Source: Scleromatobacter sp964418745
GTDB lineage: Bacteria > Pseudomonadota > Gammaproteobacteria > Burkholderiales > Burkholderiaceae_C
Reading direction: 5' to 3'
NCBI GenBank assembly: GCA_964418745.1
Contig: CAYQMX010000006.1
Coordinates: 62,001-126,000 of the forward strand
DNA: 64,000 nucleotides
Position numbers and translations under genes: made by a program. Positions 52,670 through 60,855 of this stretch are shown one piece after another. The notes under the pieces were generated by a model. The model had not been told where the DNA came from. It ran no database searches and saw only the letters and a list, made by a program, of their open reading frames with translations. How positions within the stretch are numbered: position 1 is the first letter of the stretch; each line of letters begins with the position of its first letter.

Positions 52670-53683
52670 TTAGTCGTCCTTATGCGCGACGTGATGGTGG
52701 TAGCTGCAGAGACCACCCAACTCCTGTTCTTCGAGCGAGATGCCTTCACCGCAGACGGCGCACTCGTAGTACTTCGCGCCGTACCCGCACCAGACGCACT
52801 TGCCCTGCGAGCGGAGATACGTGCCGTGTTGGCACTCCGGACATTCGGCCGTGGGCGAGTCGCCGTCAAAGTCGAAGGGGTTGTGGCCGCCCTCCAGCTT
52901 CAGCAGCGTCTCCTCGAGTAACTCCATCGCGTTGCCTTGGAGGGCGCACGCGTCGCAAGCATACTGGGGCGGTTCGTCATCCCAATCGGTCGACAAGTCC
53001 ATCAGTTCTACGAGCCTCACCAACCCGGAGCCGCACGCCTCGCACGCAGTGGCGTCGACCACGTAGTCCATCCCATCGGGAAGCCCGGAGCCCTCCCAGG
53101 ACTCCCGGGAGGCCGCGGCTTGCGCTGCGTAGAACTCGAAGTGGCCGAGCATCTCCGTCCAGGCCTCACCGAGGAGCTCTGCGGGCTCCTCCTTCAACTC
53201 GTCGATGACGAAGGCCTTCAGCAGCGGAAAGCAGTCCGCTAAGAACTTGGCAACCCCGCCTGCGCCGGAGTCCGAGTAGAGGTGCTCGAGGTCGTTTCGC
53301 TCTTCCTGTATGGCCTTGACCAACTTCCAGTTCGTCTTGATGTCGAGGGTCTTGAAGCGAGTTTCGATTTCGTTGACGTCGATGGTGTTGCTCTTGAACT
53401 TGGTCGGCTCCCAAACCACGGCGCCGTCAGCATCCAGCTTCGGCTGCGTATCCACCGGCTTGAGAATCAGCTTGCTTCCTTCGTCATCGTCCTGCGCGGA
53501 CTTGACGATACGGTACTTGAACAGCAGCAGGATGCCGGCAAACAGATTGCGCACGGCCGACAGCGCGCGACCGGGGTCGCCCTTGGGTGCCTGACTGGTC
53601 TTGAAATCCTGGACGCCCAGGCGGATGGACGTGACCGCGTTCTCCAGGAGCTTGTCCGCGCTGAAACTCTTGATTGCACTCAT
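52670..53683 (-). CDS. HEPN-like RNase domain fused to zinc ribbons
   Basis: The 337-residue protein has an N-terminal helical domain containing RNxxxH as Arg129-Asn130-Asp-Leu-Glu-His134 (EERNDLEHLYSDS), the signature of HEPN RNases. It begins with a helix that includes SAVRNLFAGILLLFKYRI. The C-terminal half holds several Cys-x2-Cys pairs (CEACGSG, CDACALQG, CPECQHG, CVWCGYG, CAVCGEG), expected to bind zinc and to sense a target. The gene is 62 bp downstream of an unknown 304-residue gene and probably co-transcribed with it. A ribonuclease toxin-like defence effector is inferred. Confidence 0.75.
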   Translation of the reverse strand: MSAIKSFSADKLLENAVTSIRLGVQDFKTSQAPKGDPGRALSAVRNLFAGILLLFKYRIVKSAQDDDEGSKLILKPVDTQPKLDADGAVVWEPTKFKSNTIDVNEIETRFKTLDIKTNWKLVKAIQEERNDLEHLYSDSGAGGVAKFLADCFPLLKAFVIDELKEEPAELLGEAWTEMLGHFEFYAAQAAASRESWEGSGLPDGMDYVVDATACEACGSGLVRLVELMDLSTDWDDEPPQYACDACALQGNAMELLEETLLKLEGGHNPFDFDGDSPTAECPECQHGTYLRSQGKCVWCGYGAKYYECAVCGEGISLEEQELGGLCSYHHHVAHKDD

Positions 53684-53745
53684 CTTCGATTGAACTCAGT
53701 TTCAAAATTGCCGGGCTGCTCGAGGCGGTCCGGCTTGGGCGACAG

Positions 53746-54660
53746 TCAGAACATCCCGCCGTCGCGGTCGGTGCGGACGTTGTCGAAGAAGCCAGGGAGG
53801 ACTTCCAAGGTCATCTCGGGATGCCGGGCCCGAATCCTCTGAGCGACCGCGCCTTGGGCTGTGCGACTGAAGTCCAGAAGCATTCCGTAGTCCTCGCCAT
53901 CGTTGCCTTCGAGCGGAATCTCGTCGTATTCCAGACCTTCTGTGTCCGCCACGTTCAGGCCCAAGGCATCGGCCAGCGCCTCTGCCAGCGAAATCAGTGG
54001 GCCGCGGTCGTCGTCATCTTCCTCGTGCATCTCGTCGGACCTGTCGTCCGTGTCGCGAATCACTTCGAACCTGGCCTGACCGAACAGCCGTTTGCCCAGA
54101 CGCGGAAGGGTCAGCAAGGCGTCCACCACAAGCGTCCTGTCCCTGGCAAGACCGTTGGCGTTGATGCGCGCGCTGACCTCGCCATGGATGTGCTCGGTGT
54201 AGTCGCGGGTGTCGTCGAAGTCCAACCGCTCAGTCAGCGCGAGCGGCATGTCGCTCGAGTTCACGGCTACGCCATGTACCCGAGCCAGCAGCGACCTCAT
54301 CTCCGCGCTGCTTTCAGTCCAATCCTCTACGTGTCGCTCCATGGCAGACGCGAAGAGGCCCACCGAGCCATAGACGTTCGTCTCGGGCGAGACTTGGTCT
54401 AGCGCGTCGGCGAGGTCGGCCACGACTTTGTCAGGGTCGAGACCTAGCTCACGAGCGCGCTCCCGCGCCGTGGCGACGTCGACCACCCAGAACTTGACCT
54501 CGTCGAAGTCATTCGGGATGCCCGCTGTCTGGAAGGCGGCAAGGAAGCCGTGGCCCGCCGCACCAGCCATGAGCTGCTGAACGTGTCCCGTGGACAGGGA
54601 ATAGCCGGCGCTCGCGAGCGCCTGACGCATGCTGTGCGTGAGAGTAGAAAAGGAACGCAT
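53746..54660 (-). CDS. Unknown protein upstream of the HEPN/zinc-ribbon gene
   Basis: The 304-residue protein is not recognised. It has a helical N-terminus (STLTHSMRQALASAGYSLST, then HVQQLMAGAAGHGFLAAFQ), a middle with EMRSLLARVHGVAVNSSDMP, a strongly acidic stretch (DDRSDEMHEEDDDDRGP) and a C-terminus with DYGMLLDFSRTAQGAVA. No catalytic motif is visible. It may be the regulatory or antitoxin-like partner of the HEPN gene, which is inferred from order only. Confidence 0.65.
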   Translation of the reverse strand: MRSFSTLTHSMRQALASAGYSLSTGHVQQLMAGAAGHGFLAAFQTAGIPNDFDEVKFWVVDVATARERARELGLDPDKVVADLADALDQVSPETNVYGSVGLFASAMERHVEDWTESSAEMRSLLARVHGVAVNSSDMPLALTERLDFDDTRDYTEHIHGEVSARINANGLARDRTLVVDALLTLPRLGKRLFGQARFEVIRDTDDRSDEMHEEDDDDRGPLISLAEALADALGLNVADTEGLEYDEIPLEGNDGEDYGMLLDFSRTAQGAVAQRIRARHPEMTLEVLPGFFDNVRTDRDGGMF

Positions 54661-54887
54661 GATGGTTCTCCATGTTCACGCTGGGGCATCGAGCGATTAC
54701 TGCCACCAGCGCATGCGAGAACGCATGGAAAAGACCGTGGTCAATCTGGGAACGCGTGTCGTTTTTGAGTCGCTCGAAACTCTGGCGGACGCCGTGCGTT
54801 AAGTGTGCACGAACGCGGCGACCTTGTGAAGGCCCACGCGGGCAACTGCAGCTAAAGTGTGCGTCGTTCCATAGCACAGCACCAGCC

Positions 54888-55616
54888 ATGAATCCGACCG
54901 ACTTCGCCTGGGAGGCGCTGTGCAACACAATGCGCCTGTACGCTGAGACCAGCCTCGTATTCAAGCGGCTGTTCTTCGTAGACCGGGAAGAGGCCATCGC
55001 GAACCATGACCGTGCGTTGGACGCGAAGCTCGAGGCATTTCACCGTCTCTACGACGTCACGAAGAAGCTGCCCAAGTTCGACTACTTCACGCACGCCGAC
55101 ACCGCGCTGCTGATAGCGCTGCGCAACGCCTTGCATCATCGCGACCACGCGCTGTTTATCGGCTGGAACGCGATGCTGCACGGCAACGGCGGCATCGGGA
55201 AGAAGGCGGGCGCGGCGTATCTGATGGCGGGCTACGAGGGGCTCACCGAAGGCACGTCTCGCTACTACATGCCTCTGCATGACTTCTACGCTCGGCTCGG
55301 GCATTCCTCCATCAGGCGCTCCGATGCCATGAGGGCGCAGTGGGACAAGGAGCTCTCATTCGCCGCCATGGTCAAGCGAGGTCACGATGAGGGCTATCCC
55401 GACGACCAGGTCTACGTCGACATCATCCCCATCTTCATCAGCGCCATCCGGCGCGTCGCAAGCTGGCTGAGGGAATCGGGCATCATGCCTCAGCGATTCG
55501 ATGGGCTCACCTACGTCGACCACTTTAACGGCCTGGCCCCGCTCGACCTGACCACCCCGACGTTCATGCCGCTGCGCATTCCGATGTACCTCTACGCTGG
55601 AAGCGCCGAGGCGTAG
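54888..55616 (+). CDS. Protein with an RNxxxH (HEPN-like) motif
   Basis: The 242-residue helical protein contains RNxxxH as Arg79-Asn80-Ala-Leu-His-His84 in LLIALRNALHHRDHALFIGW. This LRNALHHRDH block is typical of HEPN-related proteins. The rest has RLYAETSLVFKRLFFVDREE and a C-terminal MPLRIPMYLYAGSAEA. It is divergent from the 53746-54660 gene; the 227-bp gap (54661-54887) has no other gene. Confidence in the fold is moderate because only the motif supports it. Confidence 0.6.
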   Translation: MNPTDFAWEALCNTMRLYAETSLVFKRLFFVDREEAIANHDRALDAKLEAFHRLYDVTKKLPKFDYFTHADTALLIALRNALHHRDHALFIGWNAMLHGNGGIGKKAGAAYLMAGYEGLTEGTSRYYMPLHDFYARLGHSSIRRSDAMRAQWDKELSFAAMVKRGHDEGYPDDQVYVDIIPIFISAIRRVASWLRESGIMPQRFDGLTYVDHFNGLAPLDLTTPTFMPLRIPMYLYAGSAEA

Positions 55617-55628
55617 CACGGCGTGGGC

Positions 55629-56471
55629 CTAACGCGCTGACGACCTCCGAAAGACGTACGAACCGTCCTTGTCGTATTTCCGATTGGCACCCCAATCGAG
55701 CGTGACCTCGAGCATCGCCGGCTCCAGGTAGAGCAGTACGAGCGCCGTGTCCGCCGTGCTGCCGATGCATTGCTCTTGGACTTCGTACTTGTCTGCCTCG
55801 TCGTTCTCGAACCAGACGTCGGCAGGCTGCTTGGCGAGCCCACGGCATTCCTTGCCCTGTTGGAGCAGGTCGTAGGTGAACGTGTCGTCGTCAAGCTTTT
55901 CGTTTAGACGCCAACCTCGCGGAATGTCGCCAGCTGGAATGGCCCAACGTCTGCCGTCGCGGTGGTAGCAGGCCACGATGACCGGCAGCGTGTTGATATT
56001 GGCCAGCCGCAGCGTGGTTGCCATGACGCTCGTCTCAAAGTCGCCAGCAACGCGAGTCAGCTGCTGGAATGTCGGCGTTCCAAGTGATGCGATGACCGGA
56101 TTGAACAGCGGCCGGGGCATCAGCAGATGCGCTGCAAAGCTGTCCGCCTCCTTCTCCAGGATGCGGTTCGATGCCAAGTTGCCGCTGGTGTCATCCACTC
56201 GGCACTTGAACGAGCGCCCGCGATGCAAGTGCCAATGACCAAGCTCGTGCGCCACTGAGAACCGCTCGCGCCCACGTACGCCTGAAGGGTTGACGGTCGC
56301 AATGGCGCGGTCGCGGTAGCCAACCAGGGACGCCTCGCAGCCCGCCATCACCTCGTAGGCGACCTCGACGTTGGAGTCGAAAGCGATGGCCTCGACGTCA
56401 AGCTCACCAGGGCGGTTGATGCCCAGGTCTGCAATCAAGGCTTCGGCGCGCTCGCCAGCGGCTGACGTCAC
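55629..56471 (-). CDS. ImmA/IrrE-family metallopeptidase
   Basis: The 280-residue protein has the zinc site His75-Glu76-Leu-Gly-His79 (RFSVAHELGHWHLHRG) and the third-ligand region EKEADSFAAHLLMP at residues 106-119. This defines the IrrE/ImmA family, whose members cleave repressors of mobile-element or defence genes. A C-terminal 150 residues (TLPVIVACYHRDGRRWAIPA) add a sensor-like domain. The start overlaps the previous stop by 4 bp (ATGA), in an operon with a sigma-like protein. Confidence 0.9.
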   Translation of the reverse strand: MTSAAGERAEALIADLGINRPGELDVEAIAFDSNVEVAYEVMAGCEASLVGYRDRAIATVNPSGVRGRERFSVAHELGHWHLHRGRSFKCRVDDTSGNLASNRILEKEADSFAAHLLMPRPLFNPVIASLGTPTFQQLTRVAGDFETSVMATTLRLANINTLPVIVACYHRDGRRWAIPAGDIPRGWRLNEKLDDDTFTYDLLQQGKECRGLAKQPADVWFENDEADKYEVQEQCIGSTADTALVLLYLEPAMLEVTLDWGANRKYDKDGSYVFRRSSAR

Positions 56472-56860
56472 TTCTTATCTCCGTCCTTGGGCGACTCGAT
56501 GCTCTTGAGCTTCGAGTACAGGGCAATGGCTTCCTCATCGGAAAGTTCTCCCAGATTGCGCGCCGCCAAAGTGATTTGAGGGTCATTTGCCGCCTCCGCC
56601 AAGAATCGTCTCGCCTCATCAGCGGAAACGCTCGGTGCCGCCAAGGTAGGCCTGGATTTCGACGCGGCATATCCGGCCTTGGCCGCGGCAAGCCGAGACC
56701 TGCCGGCCTTGGCCTTGGCAGCCTGAAGTAGCTCCAGACCCTTTGACTGCACCGCGGCTGGGTCGTGGCCCTCAAGAATCTGTTCGTCGGGGGTAGCAAT
56801 GAGCTCATCGACGAGGGCGTCGATGAAGGTGTGGAATTCGTTGGTCGGCTTCGTGGTCAT
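56468..56860 (-). CDS. Small helical protein between sigma-like and ImmA genes
   Basis: The 130-residue protein is helical: NEFHTFIDALVDELIATPDE, GLELLQAAKAKAGRSRLAAA and a C-terminal DEEAIALYSKLKSIESPKDG. It is bounded by ATGA-type overlaps on both sides (56857-56860 and 56468-56471). It may be the substrate or partner of the ImmA protease, as small DNA-binding repressors often are; that is inference. Confidence 0.7.
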   Translation of the reverse strand: MTTKPTNEFHTFIDALVDELIATPDEQILEGHDPAAVQSKGLELLQAAKAKAGRSRLAAAKAGYAASKSRPTLAAPSVSADEARRFLAEAANDPQITLAARNLGELSDEEAIALYSKLKSIESPKDGDKK

Positions 56861-57441
56861 GTCGGTCTCCGGTCGGGGTCCAGCGCTTTCAGGCGGCGCA
56901 GGAGCCTGTTTCGAGCCGCGTCGTACTTCTTCTCATCCCATCCTAAAACTTCTTGGGCATCGACGCCCCGGAAGCCGTTGGCCCAGGCCTCGGCAAGTTC
57001 TTCAAGGGTCTTGTCGCCCCCGAGCGCGGCGTACAGGGCCGCCATCTGCTCCTTTCCAGACAGGACGTCCTCGGGGGTAATGGTGTACTTGCCGTGCGCC
57101 ACAGGCGTCTTGTCGTCCTCGTCCTGCTGGAACGGGTCGACCACGACGGTCTCGTCGATGGGGCTGACTTCGTTGTGCTTGCGCTCGTTGCTCGCGATGC
57201 TGCGCATCACGGTCTTGAGCACCACGAGCGGGTGCAGACCGGGCCGCCAGACGCGGGTCTCATCCAGAAAGCAGCACATCGCCTCGGTCAGCAGGTCGTC
57301 CGGCATCCAGCCGGTCAAGCCGCCGCAGTAGGTCCTGGCAATGGCGCGCGCGCGTTCCCAATCGGCCGCGCTGAGGGCCTTGAGAGTGGCCTCAACCTCG
57401 GCCTTTGACAGGCGTGCTTCGGGTTCGGGATTCGCAGACAT
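56857..57441 (-). CDS. Sigma-70-like (ECF-type) regulator
   Basis: The 194-residue protein has a region-2-like helical part (ADWERARAIARTYCGGLTGW, DDLLTEAMCCFLDETRVWRP) and a region-4-like HTH at the C-terminus (TLEELAEAWANGFRGVDAQE, then a helix with KKYDAARNRLLRRL). This is the domain order of ECF sigma factors. It leads the operon sigma-like, small protein, ImmA. It probably controls expression of that operon and perhaps the divergent gene at 57603. Confidence 0.7.
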   Translation of the reverse strand: MSANPEPEARLSKAEVEATLKALSAADWERARAIARTYCGGLTGWMPDDLLTEAMCCFLDETRVWRPGLHPLVVLKTVMRSIASNERKHNEVSPIDETVVVDPFQQDEDDKTPVAHGKYTITPEDVLSGKEQMAALYAALGGDKTLEELAEAWANGFRGVDAQEVLGWDEKKYDAARNRLLRRLKALDPDRRPT

Positions 57442-57602
57442 AGACGGGGTCTCCCTCCCTATGACTCTCGACCGCGTCGCCGTGGACGGGCCGAACGCAA
57501 AAATATTTCTGTATGCCGGCGTCCACGGCGCCGGTCTGGGGAGTCCTAGTAGGTAAGGGCGGCATTTCCGCAGCCTCGACTAACTTACAAGGAATCCTAA
57601 AC

Positions 57603-58547
57603 ATGCAGATTAACCGGAAAACCCGCAACATCACGAAGTACCTCAAGCACCTGCAGCCGTCCGAGCTGTACATGCTCGGCCTGGTCATCCACCCCAGCGT
57701 CGAGGCGCGCCTGCAGAACCTCGGCTTCGAGCTGCCGCTCGTCGCCGGCCAGCGCGTGCTCGCCCCGGCTCGCAAGGGCCCGGCCTCGCGCCGCAATGCC
57801 GAGGGCTTCGACATCGTCCACCGCGACCGGCCGATGGAGACTGCCTACCGCCAGGTCGTCTGGAGCTGGACGCAGTTCGCTGGTCGCAACGCTACCGAGG
57901 AGAAGTCCAAAGTGGTCGACGTGCCCTACCAGCGCTACCCGCGCACCCGCGTCCCGCCCTACAGCATCGAGCTCGAAATCAAGGTCCGTGCCGACGGCCA
58001 AGCGTTCGTCGTGGCCAGCCCTTTCGTCAATGACGAGGCCAGCGTCGTGGTGGCTACCAACACCGCCAACATGATGCGCGAGGCTCTGGGCGGGTTCGAG
58101 GTCCTGGACAAGAACCTGACCAGCTGGGTCAACGCCCCGATTCGCCGCCTCCACTGGCAACTGCTGCCGCCCGGTCGCAATCCGTGGGAGTCTGCTATTC
58201 CCGCCCTCGAGGGTGTCGTCGAGCGTGCACCGGCGGGCAACCGCGGCGTCCTGCGCGCCCGCCTGTCGGCCGTCGGGGCCAAGAAGCCGGACTTCGTGGC
58301 CATCGGCATCGGTGGCTTTGAGGGCTACGCGGTCTTCGGCTTCGTGCGCCAGAAGCTGTGCGTGCTGGAATGCCCGCAGGTCAACAACGCCACCTACGTC
58401 CTGCCGATGGACTCGTGGGAGAGCATCTCGCAGATGACGAAGGCGGAAATCCTGGGTGCCGGTGCCCACACGGCCCGCATCGTGCACACCCGCAGTTGGT
58501 TCGACGCGCTCGACGCGGTGCTGGATGACGACCGCAAAGCAGCGTAG
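57603..58547 (+). CDS. Unknown protein, last cargo gene
   Basis: The 314-residue protein begins MQINRKTRNITKYLKHLQPS and has segments such as QVVWSWTQFAGRNATEEKSK, VVDVPYQRYPRTRVPPYSIE and FVAIGIGGFEGYAVFGFVRQ. AAGGA lies 9 bp before the ATG. No family is recognised. It is divergent from the sigma-like operon and sits just inside the predicted transposon end, where late-acquired cargo is common. Confidence 0.65.
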   Translation: MQINRKTRNITKYLKHLQPSELYMLGLVIHPSVEARLQNLGFELPLVAGQRVLAPARKGPASRRNAEGFDIVHRDRPMETAYRQVVWSWTQFAGRNATEEKSKVVDVPYQRYPRTRVPPYSIELEIKVRADGQAFVVASPFVNDEASVVVATNTANMMREALGGFEVLDKNLTSWVNAPIRRLHWQLLPPGRNPWESAIPALEGVVERAPAGNRGVLRARLSAVGAKKPDFVAIGIGGFEGYAVFGFVRQKLCVLECPQVNNATYVLPMDSWESISQMTKAEILGAGAHTARIVHTRSWFDALDAVLDDDRKAA

Positions 58548-58562
58548 CGATGCGGTCAGGGT

Positions 58563-58587
58563 GGAGGCAGCCTGTCAGGCAGCCTCC
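58563..58587 (+). terminator. Terminator-like hairpin after the last cargo gene
   Basis: GGAGGCAGCCTG and CAGGCAGCCTCC pair with one internal mismatch to give a strong stem right after the stop codon. The U-run is weak (TGTCGC), so it could be only partly rho-independent. It would keep cargo transcription from reaching the transposon end. Confidence 0.5.
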
Positions 58588-58817
58588 TGTCGCAGCGTGT
58601 CGCCACGCCGGCCGACCATTTCGCTTGCTCAGATGTCCAATCCAGGCCGTTTTAGAAAGTTCCGTCATGCTGCGCCCCGCGCGAGGCCGGCCGGGATTTA
58701 ACGGTTAAGACATTTAGGACGTAAAACCGTGGCGGAAGATTTGACGGCTCTTCAGGATGCCGCGAACGTTTCGCCGCTGTTCGACTCGCTTCGAGCAAGC
58801 CTTGGCCACTCGAATTC

Positions 58818-58937
58818 GAAGAAATCTCGCAAACTTTTGGTCAAAAAAAACAATGAAATCATAGGGCCCTGCCACGGATTTCCATGTCGGATTCTCGACG
58901 TCCAAAAAGCCCAATGAAATCAATGGCCTTTGCCACA
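58818..58937. repeat. Predicted transposon end with repeated TnsB-type sites
   Basis: Three directly repeated motifs are seen. GAAATC cores lie at 58821, 58855 and 58916; the latter two are preceded by CAAT and followed by a GGCC...TGCCAC block at 58865-58876 and 58925-58936. Read inwards the outermost begins TGTGGCAAAGGCC and ends GATTTCATTG, so base 58937 would be the last base of the element. Tn7-like ends have several TnsB binding sites and a TGT terminus. The five bases after it (58938-58942, ACTTT) would be the target duplication if the other end can be found. The inner site at 58818-58840 is weak. The rest of the 58588-58961 gap holds nothing else. Confidence 0.6.
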
Positions 58938-58961
58938 ACTTTGATAAGTCACGGCAGGCGC

Positions 58962-60530
58962 TCATCGGAACAGCGCTGCGAGGGCTTCGCGCAGCAGGTT
59001 CTTCTGCACCTTGCCCATCGCGTTGCGCGGCAGCGCCTCGACCAGGCGCACGTGCTTGGGCACCTTGAAGTGCGCGATCGTGGACTTCAACTCGGCGACG
59101 ATCGCCGCCGGCTCCAGCGTCGCGCCGGGCCGCGGCACCACCAGCGCGACGACGGCCTCGCCGAAGTCGGCGTGCGGCACGCCCACGACGGCCGATTCGG
59201 CCACCCCGGACAGGTCGTTGATGCGGCCTTCGACCTCGGCGGGATAGACGTTGAAGCCGCCGCTGATGATCAGGTCCTTGCTGCGCCCGATCAGCGTCAG
59301 CACGCCCTGCGCGTCGAGGTGGCCGACGTCGCCGGTGCGGAACCAGCCGTCGGGCGTGAATTCCTCGCGCGTCTTCTCGGGCATCTGCCAGTAGCCGGCG
59401 AAGACGCTGGGCCCCCGGACCTCGATGCCGCCGATCACGCCCGGCGCGCAGGCGCGGCCCTGGTCGTCGCGCACGCGCACCTGCACGCCCGGCAGCGCCC
59501 GCCCGACCGTGCCGCCCAGGCGCGCGCTCTCGGGCCGGTACGGGTTGGACGTGATCATCACCGTCTCGCTCATCCCGTAGCGCTCGAGGATGGTGTGGCC
59601 GGTGCGTTCGCGCCAGGCGGCGAAGGTGTCGGCCAGCAGCGGCGCCGAGCCGCTGATGAACAGCCGCATCGTGCGGCACGCGGCGGCGTCCAGCGCCGGC
59701 TGCGCCAGCATGCGCACGTACAGCGTGGGCACGCCCATGAAGACGCTGGCGCCGGGCAGCCGCGCGATCGTGGCCAGCGGGTCGAAGCGGTGGAACCAGA
59801 TCATGCGCGCGCCAGCCCGCAGCGCGCCGTGCAGCGCCACGAACAGGCCATGCACGTGGAAGATGGGCAGCGCGTGGATCAGCACGTCGCGTTCGCTGCC
59901 TTCCTTCCAGTGCCAGGAGCCGTGCAGCACGTCGGCGTTGGCGAACAGGTTGGCATGGGTCAGCTGCGCGCCCTTGCTGCGGCCCGTGGTGCCGCTGGTG
60001 TAGATGATGGCCGCGACGTCCGACGCGGCGCGCGCCACCGTGGCGAACTCGTCCCCCATGGTCGCGGCGCGTTCGAGCAGGCTGCCGCTGCGGTTGTCGC
60101 CCAGGGTCAGCACCATGCGGGTGCCGCGCGCGAACGCGAGCCGGCTGATCCAGGTGAAATTGCGCGGCGCGCACACCACCAGCGCTGGCGCGGCGTTGTC
60201 GACGAAGTACGCGACCTCGCTGGCCTGGTAGGCGGTGTTCAGCGGCACGTAGACGAGGCCGGCGCGCAGCACGGCCAGGTACAGCATCACCGCCTCGACC
60301 GATTTGTCGGCGTGCACCAGCACCCGCGCGCCGGCCGGCAGCGCGAGGTCGGCGAACAGGTTGGCGATGCGGGCGCTGCCGCGCTCCAGGTCGCGCCAGG
60401 TGTAGTGCAGCGGCACGAACGCGGCCTGGCCGTCGTGGCTGCCGGGCGCATCGGCGGTCTCGATCGCGATGTCGTCCAGGGCGGCGGGGAAGTGCGGGCG
60501 GAGCCGGGCGTAGAGATTGGCGTTGGCCAT
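58962..60530 (-). CDS. Malonyl-CoA/acyl-CoA synthetase (MatB-like)
   Basis: The 522-residue AMP-binding protein has the P-loop YTSGTTGRSKG near residue 175, motif LERYGMSETVMITSNPYRPE typical of MatB, GTVGRALPGVQVRV, and the hinge region DGWFRTGDVGHL...LIGRSKDLIISGGFNVYPAEVE. The C-terminal lysine motif is RNAMGKVQKN. It should adenylate malonate or a related short acid and form the CoA thioester. ATG at 60530 gives the usual length; a longer frame exists. It is the first core-genome gene right of the island. Its stop codon is 24 bp from the predicted transposon end. Confidence 0.85.
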   Translation of the reverse strand: MANANLYARLRPHFPAALDDIAIETADAPGSHDGQAAFVPLHYTWRDLERGSARIANLFADLALPAGARVLVHADKSVEAVMLYLAVLRAGLVYVPLNTAYQASEVAYFVDNAAPALVVCAPRNFTWISRLAFARGTRMVLTLGDNRSGSLLERAATMGDEFATVARAASDVAAIIYTSGTTGRSKGAQLTHANLFANADVLHGSWHWKEGSERDVLIHALPIFHVHGLFVALHGALRAGARMIWFHRFDPLATIARLPGASVFMGVPTLYVRMLAQPALDAAACRTMRLFISGSAPLLADTFAAWRERTGHTILERYGMSETVMITSNPYRPESARLGGTVGRALPGVQVRVRDDQGRACAPGVIGGIEVRGPSVFAGYWQMPEKTREEFTPDGWFRTGDVGHLDAQGVLTLIGRSKDLIISGGFNVYPAEVEGRINDLSGVAESAVVGVPHADFGEAVVALVVPRPGATLEPAAIVAELKSTIAHFKVPKHVRLVEALPRNAMGKVQKNLLREALAALFR

Positions 60531-60615
60531 GGGGCGGATGTTCCTGTCCTCGACCGCCGCCAACGAGCAGGGCGGCGCTACCAGGATTCTGCCCCCCATC
60601 GGGCTTGCCTCCACC

Positions 60616-60855
60616 GGCGCCGCCGCTCTCGGGCCTGCCCGGAGTGCAAGGGAGCGCGGGAACCGGCTCTGCCGGGCCCGTCCCGGAGCGCCCCCTCGGG
60701 GGGCAGCGAGCGCCAGCGAGCGTGGGGGGCGAACCGGTCACCGGCGCTGCCGCTCACCCCGTTGCCTGGAGTTCAAGGGAGCGGCGGATCCGGCTCCGCC
60801 GGGCCGCTCGCAGAGCGCCCCCTCGGGGGGCAGCGAGCGCCAGCGAGCGTGGGGG
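60616..60855. repeat. Tandem pair of intergenic G/C-rich repeats
   Basis: Two copies of a unit of about 110 bp (about 60616-60729 and 60743-60855) share GAGCGCCCCCTCGGGGGGC, then CAGCGAGCGCCAGCGAGCG and TGGGGG. The CCCCCTCGGGGGG core is palindromic and could form a hairpin. Elements of this kind are common between genes in Burkholderiales. The unit lies between the synthetase and enoyl-CoA hydratase genes. Confidence 0.75.

Larger units (their letters stand above)
1..58937. mobile_element. Tn7-like transposon carrying a defence island (left end outside window)
   Basis: The element is inferred from three things seen in the sequence. A TnsC-like C-terminus and a TnsD/TniQ gene lie at the left edge. 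Directly repeated end motifs lie at 58818-58937, the outermost reading TGTGGC inwards. Base composition changes just beyond. Tn7-like elements encode TnsA/B transposase, the TnsC AAA+ regulator and a TnsD/TniQ target selector, and carry cargo between the tns genes and the far end. Here the cargo is almost entirely defence-type genes. tnsA, tnsB and the other terminus would lie left of position 1. No integrase or recombinase gene was seen that would favour an integrative element. An alternative is an old island that merely contains tns remnants. Confidence 0.6.

Noticed and set aside
58723..58745. A third, inverted CGTGGC motif near 58728 in the transposon end
   Set aside because: It has the opposite orientation to the two clear sites and matches only the TGGC core, so it was not counted as a TnsB site.
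58714..60741. 675-codon minus frame and its plus-strand mirror (58884-60884) over the synthetase gene
   Set aside because: Both are out-of-frame shadows. The MatB-like frame at 58962-60530 has all the AMP-binding motifs, and the shadows are Arg/Ala/Gly repeats.
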